DNA of 64,000 bases from Cristatella mucedo (GCA_009760855.2 WPIO01000034.1:3777501-3841500), one strand, 5' to 3'. Shown: positions 1-8,224, counted from the stretch's first letter. Notes: generated by a model from the sequence alone, not told the origin. Made by a program: numbers and translations.

Positions 1-30
1 TTCGTCTTTTATTTTTTCTCAAGCTCATAT

Positions 31-318
31 TCAAGTTCTTTCTTTCTTCTTTCCTTCTTCTAGTTTATCGTCCATCTCTCTACGTTTAACAGCATAGTGT
101 TGATCTATCTTTTCTTTCTTTGTTTGAAGTTCAGTAAGCTTCCTTGCTTGATGCATCTCAATACCTTTGTTAGCAATCGTTAATCCTGCATCAACAGCTT
201 TACCTGTAGTACCTAAAACTTTGTTAAATATATCAAGAGCATTATCAAATTTTACTCCAGATCCATGATATTTACCTCCATGTATTCTATGATGACCAAC
301 TCTTGCATAGCTACCCAT
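31..318 (-). CDS. Small basic coiled-coil viral protein, unrecognised
   Basis: A 95-residue frame, with ATG at 318 just downstream of a TAATATAG motif. The N-terminus is His/Gly-rich (GGKYHGSG). The C-terminal half (about residues 55-95) is strongly charged and Lys/Glu-rich, a likely coiled coil. The frame ends in a GAAA-rich tract, and the next frame continues the same charged heptad style for about ten more residues, so a one-base slip near position 45 may have shortened it. It could be a core or scaffold protein of the particle, but I do not recognise a family. Confidence 0.6.
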   Translation of the reverse strand: MGSYARVGHHRIHGGKYHGSGVKFDNALDIFNKVLGTTGKAVDAGLTIANKGIEMHQARKLTELQTKKEKIDQHYAVKRREMDDKLEEGKKKERT

Positions 319-327
319 TGCTCTATA

Positions 328-1227
328 TTACTTTGAAATTTCTATTGTTGCAAATACATCAGTGGTAATACTTACAGGATTTCCATTTTGATCTGTTAAA
401 CTTATCTTAAAACTACTTATCCCATCTATATCTCCACGTGTTGGTAAATACAATACATTATTAATATGTAGATCAACTTTATCTCCAGGGTTAATATCAT
501 CAATATCTATAATACATAAAGATGTACACTGCTCTAAGAATCCTTTTTTCCTTTCTACATAATTCTTAAAAGGATCAACTAAATCACAATCAACACTTAT
601 CCATCGTATTCCTTTATTGTCCGGTAATACCATTCTATACCATGCTTTAAATATTCCAGCAAAGTACATTGCTTTTTCTATTGCTTCATATGGTGTTCCA
701 CCTACAAGAGCAGAATCAAATGTTCCTAGTTGATTTGAATTAAAACCAAGAGTATCACCTATTGAATTCACAGCAGCATTAGAATTGCTTCCAAGTAGAA
801 CAACATAATCACCAACTATTTGCATTAATATTCTATCATCTGTGTCAACACTAAATTGTATACCTGTACTATTTCTTTTAGTTGTATCATAAAGAGCACT
901 AACTGTTGTTGTCGTTAGACCATTTGTGGCGACAATAGTTTTTACTTGAGGTTCTGATAGTCCTCTATTTAATGCAGCTGTTATTTTATTTGAATCATAA
1001 TAACCAGGAGCAATTGGGATATAAGCAGGTGATAAATCAGTCATTGACCACTTAAACCAAAGTTTATCATTTACATCTTTAAGTATATTTAATACTACTT
1101 TATTTGTATAAGTAAATTCTACTCGACGTAATCCAATTTTATTATAACCTGAATCAGATCCTAGCATAAGAAGAGGATGTAATGTTTTTGATTCTGAACT
1201 ACTAGTTCCAGTTAATCTTATTGACAT
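328..1227 (-). CDS. Probable capsid or spike-like structural protein (299 aa)
   Basis: The largest intact frame of the block: 299 residues, no internal stop, ATG at 1227 preceded by TAATATAGAAAA. It is rich in beta-prone Thr/Ser/Asn/Ile segments with no signal peptide or membrane span. Residues 70-85 carry an IPIAPGYYDSNKI stretch. The C-terminus runs DLHINNVLYLPTRGDI and then a TDQNGNPV turn before a final beta strand. Proteins with this plan (a G-Y-Y segment, then a closing D-Q-N-G turn) occur next to Polinton polymerases in animal genomes; penton, spike or minor capsid are all possible. The assignment rests on layout and context, not on a named domain. Confidence 0.6.
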   Translation of the reverse strand: MSIRLTGTSSSESKTLHPLLMLGSDSGYNKIGLRRVEFTYTNKVVLNILKDVNDKLWFKWSMTDLSPAYIPIAPGYYDSNKITAALNRGLSEPQVKTIVATNGLTTTTVSALYDTTKRNSTGIQFSVDTDDRILMQIVGDYVVLLGSNSNAAVNSIGDTLGFNSNQLGTFDSALVGGTPYEAIEKAMYFAGIFKAWYRMVLPDNKGIRWISVDCDLVDPFKNYVERKKGFLEQCTSLCIIDIDDINPGDKVDLHINNVLYLPTRGDIDGISSFKISLTDQNGNPVSITTDVFATIEISK

Positions 1228-1240
1228 TTTTCTATATTAA
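1228..1240 (-). promoter_or_regulatory. Viral gene-start motif
   Basis: The coding strand reads TTAATATAGAAAA directly before the ATG at 1227. It is one of the clearest members of the TATAG(A/G)A family found at most gene starts of the block. It overlaps the stop codon of the neighbouring minus-strand frame. Confidence 0.6.
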
Positions 1241-1440
1241 ACTTCAAGAATTTCTATAGCAACTGTAATATTTTGAGAATTAAAATCTATTAGATTTTGG
1301 TTTTGATCAGTAATAGTAACTAATATATCAGAGATAGAATCATTAGCAACATTATGATACTCAATAGTTTTTGGTTCATAAACCATTAGACTCCATGGAT
1401 AGGCATCATAAGGAAAACTAAATAGATATGGAAATATGTT
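1237..1440 (-). pseudogene. C-terminal remnant of a second capsid/spike-like protein
   Basis: About 67 residues stay open up to a TAA at 1237-1239. The ending (DILVTITDQNQNLIDF, then a beta strand) has the same plan as the C-terminus of the 299-aa protein next to it (KISLTDQNGNPVSITT and a final strand), so the two are probably paralogous tails. There is no ATG with the block's start motif; the first usable ATG is internal (about 1388). The upstream side runs into the divergent zinc-ribbon/protease gene. I read it as a 5'-truncated structural gene left by a rearrangement. Confidence 0.5.
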
Positions 1441-2213
1441 GTTTGAAGTGTAAAAAACAAACTGATACACTCCATGAAGAGTATGTAGAAGTAGATAGTA
1501 CGAACGGAATGAGAGGATTAGTCAAATGTATTTGTCCTATTTGTAATAGTAATAAGTCAAAGCTTGTTAAGTTGAGAACAACAGTTGGTTCTGGAAGAAT
1601 ACAAAACAAATCTGGATCTGGAAGAATACAAAACAAATCTGGATCAGGAAGAATACAAAACAAATCTGGATCATCTGTTCCAACTCCTGCTTAATTTTCT
1701 GCAATATCAAATACACTTAGTAAAAAATTCTCAGGCAGTAAAGATAGATATAGTGGTTTTGGAGTTGGTGGATGTGCTGATAAAGAACAAATGATTGAAG
1801 AACTAAAAAAGGCTATTGAATAATTAAAAAAAGTAAAATCATCACCTTTGACTGATATAGAAATAAATAATTATATAAAAAAATTAGATATAAAATTTTT
1901 TACAGGTGTCCTTACAAGAGATGAACTAACAAAACCATTAAGAAATGAATGTCTTATTTGTAATACTGGTTAATCAGAAAAAGCAATATATCATTGGGTA
2001 GCACTTAAAAAAGAAGGAAACAAATGTTTTTACTTTGATTCATTTGGTGCACCACCAATGCCTGAAGTTATACAATATTTTGGTGTTATACCAACATTTC
2101 AGACGTTTAAGTTACAAGAATATAATCAAACGGATTGTGGAAGAAGGTGTCTAATCTTCTTAAAACTAATGCAAGAATCAGATTTTGGATCGACAATGGA
2201 ATTATTAATTTAA
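1428..2213 (+). pseudogene. Zinc-ribbon plus adenain-like cysteine protease, three in-frame TAA
   Basis: One reading frame runs from ATG 1428 to TAA 2211-2213 (261 codons), interrupted only by TAA at 1692, 1821 and 1971. The N-terminus has CLKCKKQT and CICPICNS, a CxxC...CxxC zinc ribbon like the DUF5679 type. A linker of three 27-bp repeats (GSGRIQNKS) follows. The C-terminal part carries the protease triad of the adenovirus/Polinton C5 family: His in YHWVAL (1992-1994), Asp in FDSFGAPP (about 2038-2049) and QTDCGRR with the nucleophile Cys at 2136-2138. In this family the enzyme processes virion precursor proteins. The zinc-ribbon and protease may be one fused gene or two abutting genes whose border lies at the first TAA. 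Confidence 0.8.
1588..1672 (+). repeat. Three 27-bp in-frame coding repeats
   Basis: Three near-identical 27-bp units each encode GSGRIQNKS. The length is a multiple of three, so the array expanded without breaking the frame. It lies between the zinc ribbon and the protease domain and looks like a flexible linker. Confidence 0.85.
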
Positions 2214-2232
2214 TTTAAACATTTTCTTTCCC

Positions 2233-2242
2233 TTGTATAGAA
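2233..2242 (+). promoter_or_regulatory. Viral gene-start motif
   Basis: TTGTATAGAA lies immediately before ATG 2243. The identical ten bases precede the HNH gene ATG at 3604. Confidence 0.6.
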
Positions 2243-2740
2243 ATGGAAACGGAGAATAAAAAATTCGTTGTACTCGAAAATGCTGCAGTCGTAATTCCTA
2301 AAGGAAAACAAGCACGTATTCACATTGAAGAGAAAATTAGTAAAGATTCTAAGCCTTACTTCAATGCATGGATGGATATTACAGAAGATATGAAACCTGT
2401 ACTTGAAGATATTGCTAATAGAGAAAGTATGAAATTTGAATATAGTGGATATGATATGACTGCTCGTTCAACTATTGGTATTAGAATTGCTTTTGGTAAT
2501 AAACCAAGTATCTTCTTTGATCAAAAGAATAAACAAATTAAATTTACTAGTGTTGCAGAAATAATTCAAAAGTTTGGAAATGACTTTGCTGTTACTGGAA
2601 TTCTAGATGGATCTTATGTTACTAAAGATACTTATAACTCAGAAGAAAGACTTAGTATTAGATTGAAGATTGATCAAGGTAAAGTTTATAATATAGATAC
2701 AAAACAATCACAGGATAAATTCAATCCTGCAGATTATTAG
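2243..2740 (+). CDS. Conserved-looking viral protein, 165 aa, function unknown
   Basis: An intact 165-residue frame with the TTGTATAGAA motif directly before its ATG. It is soluble, mixed charge, without signal peptide or membrane span. Residues 9-60 alternate beta-prone segments (VVLENAAVVIPKGKQARIHI), and a KFTSVAEIIQKFGNDF segment lies near residue 115. A small single-strand DNA-binding or OB-type fold would suit the position and size, but I see no diagnostic motif. It lies just after the protease and convergent with the PLA2 gene. Confidence 0.75.
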   Translation: METENKKFVVLENAAVVIPKGKQARIHIEEKISKDSKPYFNAWMDITEDMKPVLEDIANRESMKFEYSGYDMTARSTIGIRIAFGNKPSIFFDQKNKQIKFTSVAEIIQKFGNDFAVTGILDGSYVTKDTYNSEERLSIRLKIDQGKVYNIDTKQSQDKFNPADY

Positions 2741-2865
2741 ATAATAAAAATTAGATAAACATAAAACAAAATAAAAATTAGATTATATATTTTTTTGCTT
2801 ATAGATAACATCTTATCAACAAGAGTTTTAGCATAATTAGGTATCATACTAATACTTGTTGAATT

Positions 2866-3549
2866 TTATACTTTATCTTTTAAGAATTCCATTGCGAATT
2901 TACTATCAAGAATAGAACCACCTATACCTAAACCTAACTTTGCTTTTGCGGTCATAATTGCTGCGACAGTTTTTGCATCTTCTCTAACATAATTCGGTTG
3001 TTTAGGATCTAATCCAATACGAGCAGCTGATTCTGCTAAAACTAAATCTGATACATTTCCTATTTCAGTTCGTTTTGGCTCTGACATTGAACTTGTTTCA
3101 TTGTATGTGTGGTCATGAATAAGTGCTCGAGCATCTAAATCATTAACACCAACATATCCTTGATCCATTCTTTGATTAAACTTTGTACCTGGCCCTACAT
3201 AAGAATATTTCCCAGTATTTTTAAAAGAACCATTTGGTACATTTTCTGATTTTACATCTTTTGGAAGAGGATGATGAAACTCTCTTCCGCCTGATAATTT
3301 ATTTATCATATCTACAATACCAAGACCTTGTATTCTATTTGCTCTTAGTTATTTCGATGAAATATTCAATTGCAATCCAGTATTTTTAGATCTACTCTTT
3401 TCTATTTTATTAAGTTGAGTTTGAGTGAGAAGAATTATGATACTACCGGAAAGATCTGAATGTTTAAGTCTTATTGATATTGGTTCTGTTGATTTGTGTA
3501 TTAGTTTTACTTGATGTTCTGATAATGATAGTTTTGCTTCTTGATACAT
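2866..3549 (-). pseudogene. Parvovirus-type phospholipase A2 virion protein, one in-frame TAA
   Basis: A single minus frame of 227 codons (ATG 3549, TAA 2866-2868) is broken only by TAA at 3349-3351 (codon 67). The N-terminal module (LSLSEHQVKLIHK, LTQTQLNKIEK) is of a kind seen in Polinton-group virion proteins. The C-terminal module holds the PLA2 hallmarks: calcium loop YVGPGTKF, then LDARALIHDHTY with the catalytic HDxxY at about 3,105-3,117. Such domains in parvovirus VP1 and adintoviruses help particles cross endosomal membranes. A Gly-rich LGLGIGG follows near the end. An alternative start at 3309 would give PLA2 alone (147 aa), but that ATG lacks the start motif found at 3549. Confidence 0.82.
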
Positions 3550-3563
3550 AATTTTCTATAATA
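3550..3563 (-). promoter_or_regulatory. Viral gene-start motif
   Basis: The coding strand reads TATTATAGAAAATT before the ATG at 3549. This supports 3549, not 3309, as the start of the PLA2 gene. Confidence 0.5.
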
Positions 3564-3593
3564 TAATAAAATATTTTAAACAGATAAAAAACA

Positions 3594-3603
3594 TTGTATA
3601 GAA
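3594..3603 (+). promoter_or_regulatory. Viral gene-start motif
   Basis: TTGTATAGAA directly precedes the HNH gene ATG at 3604, identical to the motif before the gene at 2243. The shared motif argues that the endonuclease gene is expressed as part of the viral programme. Confidence 0.6.
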
Positions 3604-4162
3604 ATGTCACATGATGAAGTTGCTACTGTTGGTAATGTTGAAGAATTTAGAGAACGTGTTCTTGAATTATTGGATTACAATGCTTTTACAGGTAAATTTA
3701 CAAATAAAACTAATCGTGGAGGGACTGCAAGAGTAGGAAAAGAGGCTGGAACGATTGATAAATATGGTTATAGAGTTATTAGAATTGATGAAAAAATATA
3801 CAAAATCCATCGTCTCGCATGGTTAATTTGTAAAAACGAAATGCCTATATTTCAAATAGATCACGTAAATGGAATTGAGAGTGATAAGAGAATTTTCAAA
3901 TCTAAGAATTGCAAGTCATTGTGAAAATCAAAGGAACAAAGATATTACTAAAAGAAATTCAAGTGGATTCATAGGAGTTAGTTTTAAAAAGAGAGAAAAC
4001 AAGTGTGAATCACATATTTGCATAGACAAGCATAGATATCACTTGGGTCTATTTGATGATCCTGAAGAAGCGGCAAAAGTTAGAGATTTAGAAGCAATTC
4101 GTTTACACTTACAATTTGCACGTCTTAATTTCGCACATTGTTTAGATGATGATAAAAATTAG
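3604..4162 (+). pseudogene. HNH endonuclease with C-terminal AP2-type DNA-binding domain, frameshifted
   Basis: Two overlapping plus frames (3604-3924 and from about 3,887 to 4,162) together make one HNH-AP2 protein of roughly 185 residues. The first has YKIHRLAWLICK and IDHVNGIESD, the His and D-H-x-N parts of an HNH_3 nuclease. The second continues with FSNLRIASHCENQRN and an AP2-like tail (SSGFIGVSFKKR, HLGLFDDPEEAAKVRDLEA). The break is a one-base slip in a short T run near 3,895. HNH-AP2 proteins are typical homing endonucleases of phages and large DNA viruses. Here it is a free-standing gene between the PLA2 gene and a virion-type gene. Confidence 0.85.
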
Positions 4163-4178
4163 TTCGATACACAGATCT

Positions 4179-4496
4179 TTAATTACTACATCTTTGTTTT
4201 AATTCTGTTAACAACTTTTTAACTTCTCTATCAATTTCTTCAGGTGTAGCACCCTTTGCATAAAGAGTACTTAATAACATTGCTGACTCTGCCTTATAAT
4301 TGCAAGTTTTCTTGCCACCTGCCGATGTAGCTTCAACTTGTTTAATATCTCTTTTTAATTCTGGAGAGAAATTAACGCCTCCTTTCTCTACTAAATCTCG
4401 ACCTTTATCTTGGTAATCTAAACGATTTTGTATTTCTTCAATCTGCACTTTTCCCGATACATCAATATCTATACCTCGATCAATTGCTTTTACCAT
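4179..4496 (-). CDS. Small viral protein, 105 aa, unrecognised
   Basis: An intact minus frame with ATG at 4496. It is hydrophilic and helical, with charged segments (EEIQNRLDYQDKGRDLVEKG and EEIDREVKKLLTELKQR), probably a coiled coil at the C-terminus (residues 85-103). No membrane span and no catalytic motif are seen. Unlike most genes here it lacks a TATAG motif at its start. It lies just downstream of the hydrophobic virion protein on the same strand and may be co-transcribed with it. Confidence 0.6.
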   Translation of the reverse strand: MVKAIDRGIDIDVSGKVQIEEIQNRLDYQDKGRDLVEKGGVNFSPELKRDIKQVEATSAGGKKTCNYKAESAMLLSTLYAKGATPEEIDREVKKLLTELKQRCSN

Positions 4497-4542
4497 TTTT
4501 TAAGTCATTTATTGAATTCGTAAGTCTTTCACTTTGTAAGGT

Positions 4543-5128
4543 TTATGCATTCATCCTCTGTTCATGAGTTTTCATAGGTAGACTTTTAGCAGTAAACATT
4601 GCAGTATCAACTAACTTTTTTATTGGGTCTGCTACAGCAACTGCTATTGATATTCCTGTCCCAATCCCACCAATAATTGCACCAATTAAGCCTACGAGTG
4701 CTGGAATAGCGGGGAGAAAGCCTCCTGATCTTACTTGTAAGAAATTCTTACTCCAGGATTTACGATCTAATTGACTTGCATCCCAATTAACCTTCATTCC
4801 AAATACTTCACTTAGATATTGACTAGGGTTCCATTGCCAAGGATAACCATTTTTTTCAGCTGCAAGTAAAACATCATTATTTGCTAAACCAATTTCTAGT
4901 GATTCTATCATTTTGTTTAGTCCTCCTTTTTTTCCTGACATTGTCTTCCAAAATACATCTCCATATTTACCACTAGTAACATCATCTACTATTCTTTTTA
5001 TAAATAAAGATAAATCAACTAATCCTGTAAAACCACAAAGAAAGCCTCCTAATACCTTAGTTCCTGCTCCAATAACTTTAGGAGATTGTAATACTTTTGA
5101 ACAGCTGTTGCAATCTTTTCAGATGCTT
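4543..5128 (-). pseudogene. Hydrophobic virion (protein VI-like) gene, 5' end cut by a LINE
   Basis: The intact part (132 codons from ATG 4941) has a GGFLPAIPALVGLIGAIIGG stretch followed by a second hydrophobic run, the Gly/Ala/Ile-rich segment common in Polinton-group virion proteins that resemble adenoviral protein VI. Upstream coding continues in the same frame with another Gly-rich segment (GAGTKVLGGFL). It then shifts frame by one base in an A run near 5,098 and is lost where LINE-B begins. A membrane-active or capsid-cementing role is an inference from composition and context. Confidence 0.6.
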
Positions 5129-5809
5129 GTAATGTAATGCATCTCCGTCAGTAACTCCACAAAGTCATAAAGACCATGTGGGTGTTACGCGGGAGAGTTT
5201 TGTATAGCGCACTCACAGCTTAAGCGGCTTTCGGTACGCATTCGGTAGCCAACAGACTTGATCTCACGCAACAAAGAGAAAGTGGGAAACATAGCAGAGT
5301 TAGGAGAGCAGTTGAGGTAGTGAGTAGCATAGAAGTAGCAGTTCAGGACCGCTGAAAAAGATGTGCCATAGTCGGCAGTTGGAGAGTAGATGTCGTTGCG
5401 TAAGAATTGTGGAAGCGAGTTCCACAGTCTAGGACCTGCAGAGCTAAAGCTTCTGTCGCCAACTGTCTTTAAGCGGAGGAATGGGACAGCTAATTTATTG
5501 TTCACACAGGACCTGAGGGCGCGAACAGGCTGAAACTGATGCAGCAGTTCAGCTAGGGTACGAAGGAGCCAAGCCGTGGCGGGCCTTGTGGGTCAGCATA
5601 AGAACTTTGCTCTGTATCCTTTGCTCAACCGGCAACCATCCTAGCTCTTTCAGCAAAGGTGACACGTGCTCAAACCGCTGGGACTTGAAGACCAGCCTTG
5701 CAGCCATATTCATAGTCCACTGTAGTGGCATAATAGCTTTTTTTGGTAGCCCAGCCAAAAGGGAATTACAATAATCAAGCCGAGACAGAACTAAAGAGCT
5801 AGTTAACAT
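5129..5809 (-). mobile_element. LINE-B fragment (CR1/L2-like non-LTR retrotransposon), 3' end only
   Basis: A minus-oriented 3' portion of the element also present at 59,985-62,410; the two copies are nearly identical over this stretch. It encodes the end of the reverse-transcriptase protein (SRLDYCNSLLAGLPKKAI and ELGWLPVEQRIQSKVL) plus the 3' UTR, which ends in TGTAATG-like repeats. It is 5'-truncated, has a few frameshifts, and lies between two viral genes that both lost their 5' ends. It shows the viral block has been resident while this LINE was active. Confidence 0.9.
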
Positions 5810-6132
5810 CTAATGCAACTACAACAAGTGAAATAAAATCTAATGGAACACTGTATCAAGGACTACTTCTTAATCCTTCTGTTGAAATGAAAATACCTAT
5901 TCCAAGAGGTTTATTTGTAATTTCTGCAACATATATATCTCCAGATGGTAAACAAAGAATGCTTATTCCTCTCCCTCCAACAGGAGTAAGTTCTACTCAA
6001 TCATTTCAATTATTTGGAAGATTCATTCTTAATTCAGATAAAATAATAGAAATTGATTTTACACTAATTTATTGTACACAAGATTTATTTGGTGAAACAA
6101 TAACCGTTACTGTTTATATAGCAATATCATAA
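5809..6132 (+). pseudogene. Viral structural protein, C-terminal 107 residues, 5' end lost at LINE-B
   Basis: An open plus frame starts at the LINE-B junction and ends at TAA 6130-6132. No start motif precedes its first ATG (5887), so the N-terminus was probably removed with the insertion. It is beta-rich (IPIPRGLFVISATYISPDG, then a final ETITVTVYIAIS strand), resembling the closing strand of the capsid/spike-like genes at 328-1227. It stands one base before the fibre gene on the same strand. I take it as part of a vertex or spike module. Confidence 0.55.
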
Positions 6133-6133
6133 A

Positions 6134-6724
6134 ATGCTTTCTAGAAAAGATTTACAAATGGATGGAAAATTGAACTTTGATTCAAATAGAATAATTAATG
6201 TTGGTGAAACAATTGATTCATTAGAAACTGTTAATAAATCGTTTGCTGATAACAATTATCTAAGAAAAGATTCTGATCAACATATAACTGGTAACTTATC
6301 GGCTAACTCAAAAAAATATGTAATAATATCAGATCCTGTCAATGGAAGAGATATTACTACAAAAAAATATGCCGATACAAAAACAGGAATGTATAAACAA
6401 GATGAAACAGTAAATGGAAATGTAAGTGTTGAAAAATTAATAATGAATAGCAGAAAACCAAATTTTAATAATTATGCTCCAACTGATGTAATTGCGAATA
6501 AGTACATTCATCATTTCTATTTAAAGTGTGGAAGTTTACCATTTGTTAGAACATTTATAAGTAATTCTGGTTTTATTAGATATTGGGGTAATTTAACTGC
6601 AAACAGTGTAAGTAATATTGGAACAATACCACAATCTTATTCTTCTTTTACTAATGGTAAACAAGTTTTAGCAAAGCTATCAGATATTAACATAAAAAAC
6701 CCGTTTACTCAAGAGTTAAAATAA
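6134..6724 (+). CDS. Fibre/tail-fibre-like protein
   Basis: A 196-residue frame whose ATG follows the preceding stop by one base. Residues 7-60 and 60-95 carry two shaft-type repeats (LNFDSNRIINVGE and a second ending DITTKKYADT), each with the bulky-residue, asparagine, I-N-x-x-x-P and TKKYAD pattern of trimeric phage and viral fibres. QHITGNLSANSKK sits between them. The remainder (from about residue 100) is a beta-rich head. A role in receptor attachment is inferred from the family. The stop lies in an A-rich run and the next plus frame continues directly, so the original protein was probably longer. Confidence 0.75.
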   Translation: MLSRKDLQMDGKLNFDSNRIINVGETIDSLETVNKSFADNNYLRKDSDQHITGNLSANSKKYVIISDPVNGRDITTKKYADTKTGMYKQDETVNGNVSVEKLIMNSRKPNFNNYAPTDVIANKYIHHFYLKCGSLPFVRTFISNSGFIRYWGNLTANSVSNIGTIPQSYSSFTNGKQVLAKLSDINIKNPFTQELK

Positions 6725-6726
6725 AA

Positions 6727-7239
6727 ATAAAAGATATTAATACTGCTGCTATTATGAAAAATAATTATATTGATAGCACAACTACATATAGAGTAACTAA
6801 CAGGTTTCTTTTGGATTATTTCTTTGTAACAAAAGATGATAATAGAACTAAAATAAATTATAAAAGTGCATTTGCAACAATTTATATAAGTAAAAATAAA
6901 ATAAATAATGGTGATATTATATTTATAAACTAAAACTATAAATTTTATTCTCCAAACTATTATTCATCTACTTTACTCAATCTACAATATTATTATGCTG
7001 AGGGAAATTATATGTTGGTAATGAGTGACTCTATAATTAATGTTAGTATTTCTGAAGATAGTTCAAAAACAATTTCGTTTAACATTACTTATCCTATTTT
7101 AAATTATGGTACTATTTCAACTCCAAGTGATTTAGATTATATTGAAATTTTGTTAGTTAATGGAGTAGAATATACTACTCCTACTACTACAACTGATACT
7201 ACAACTGGATATTATCTTGAAGGTGAAGTACTTCTTTAA
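6727..7239 (+). pseudogene. Probable continuation of the fibre gene, one in-frame TAA
   Basis: A plus frame one base out of register with the fibre gene is open from its end to TAA 7237-7239, broken only by TAA at 6931-6933. An ATG is available at 6754. It is very rich in Tyr, Asn, Thr and Ile (beta structure), with a TTPTTTTDTTTGYY tract near the end. A one-base slip in the A-rich tract at 6,715-6,735 would join it to the fibre gene, giving a protein of about 370 residues. A separate adjoining structural gene is the alternative. Confidence 0.55.
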
Positions 7240-7614
7240 ATCTTCCAATCCATAGTCTCTTTAATCAATTCTTCAGGAATATTAAAACTCTTTTCAGAAT
7301 CTTTCATTTGTTTAGTTAGTTCTATTTTTTTAGAGTAAGCTTCAGACCTCATACTATTTTTTTTCTATTTTTAAGTCTTTAAGGAACTCTTCAAAGATTG
7401 AACCATCTCTAACTTTAACAAATATATTTGCTATTTCTGGTTCAGATTGGTTAATTCTAAGTGCTTTTTATTCTAATACTAGTTTTAAAGCATCTAACAA
7501 AGTTGATCTGATTTCTTCAATTCTACCCATTGGATAAGAACAGATTTTAAAGTTTGAATACTGTTGTCCTTGTGCTTCTTTAAGATAGTCTTTACTTCTT
7601 GTCTCAATGTTCAT
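7236..7614 (-). pseudogene. Viral protein of about 125 aa, unrecognised, broken
   Basis: A minus gene with ATG at 7614 directly after TATATAGAAT. It runs 48 codons to an in-frame TAA (7468-7470) and stays open beyond. In an A8 run near 7,365 it shifts one base and then continues to TAA 7236-7238. It is hydrophilic and helical (KDYLKEAQGQQYSNFK, EKSFNIPEELIKETMDWK). Its stop overlaps the stop of the plus-strand frame it meets, so transcription converges here. Function unknown. Confidence 0.55.
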
Positions 7615-7624
7615 ATTCTATATA
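7615..7624 (-). promoter_or_regulatory. Viral gene-start motif
   Basis: The coding strand reads TATATAGAAT immediately before ATG 7614. It identifies a gene whose frame is otherwise too broken to be noticed. Confidence 0.55.
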
Positions 7625-7655
7625 TTGTTTTTATATTTTATTAAATTAAATTAAA

Positions 7656-8120
7656 CTACACTTGACAAAGAGCTGCCTCAGCGGCTTTTTGATTTGCACC
7701 CTTACCATCACTAATACTTGGTAGAACTGAATAACATTCATCTTTAACAATTCCAGTGATATCAGGTTTAATACCAGACACTCCAGATATAACTGTTGAT
7801 TCTGATGGAAGTTATGATGCAATCCAAGTTGTATAACTTGCAATTTCATTAGGATCATCTAGAAGAGCATCAACTTTAGATCTAACTCTTTCCTCAAGTC
7901 CTGATAGAACTTCAGTTTAACCTGCACTAATAATCTTTTGTGCTTCAACTTCCGATTCATCAAGATAGAATTTCTTAACAGATGTATCAGTCATAACAGA
8001 AATATCAGAATTGAGCATTGTTTCATCGTATGCTGTCATTCTTGACCTAACAAGATAATCAACGTAAGATTTAAGCGCCAAAGCAGAAGTTGCTAGCATC
8101 GGATCAGTAACGGCTTCCAT
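7656..8120 (-). pseudogene. Viral protein of 154 codons, unrecognised, two in-frame TAA
   Basis: A single minus frame runs from ATG 8120 to TAG 7656-7658 with two TAA codons at 7917-7919 and 7812-7814 and no frameshift. The start is preceded by TTGTATAGGAA. It has a helical N-terminus (ALALKSYVDYLVRSRM) and an acidic centre; the end is Ala-rich (GANQKAAEAALCQV). No family is recognised. It is one of the clearest examples of a frame broken by TAA alone. Confidence 0.6.
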
Positions 8121-8131
8121 TTCCTATACAA
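8121..8131 (-). promoter_or_regulatory. Viral gene-start motif
   Basis: The coding strand reads TTGTATAGGAA directly before ATG 8120, a G variant of the TTGTATAGAA form. Confidence 0.55.
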
Positions 8132-8224
8132 TAATAAAAAAATAAAATAGATGCACACAAACAATCAACGAATACTTTTTCAAATAGAAGAAGATAAGAT
8201 ATGAAGTTTATCTACCTTATCATA

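Noticed and set aside
1418-1663. 81-codon minus frame opposite the zinc ribbon
   Set aside because: Antisense of the 27-bp repeat linker; the plus strand has the CxxC motifs.
1428-8120. A variant genetic code in which TAA encodes glutamine
   Set aside because: TAA also ends several of the same genes, host genes and LINEs use the standard code, and the polymerase has other stop types; kept only as a question about the mutation pattern.
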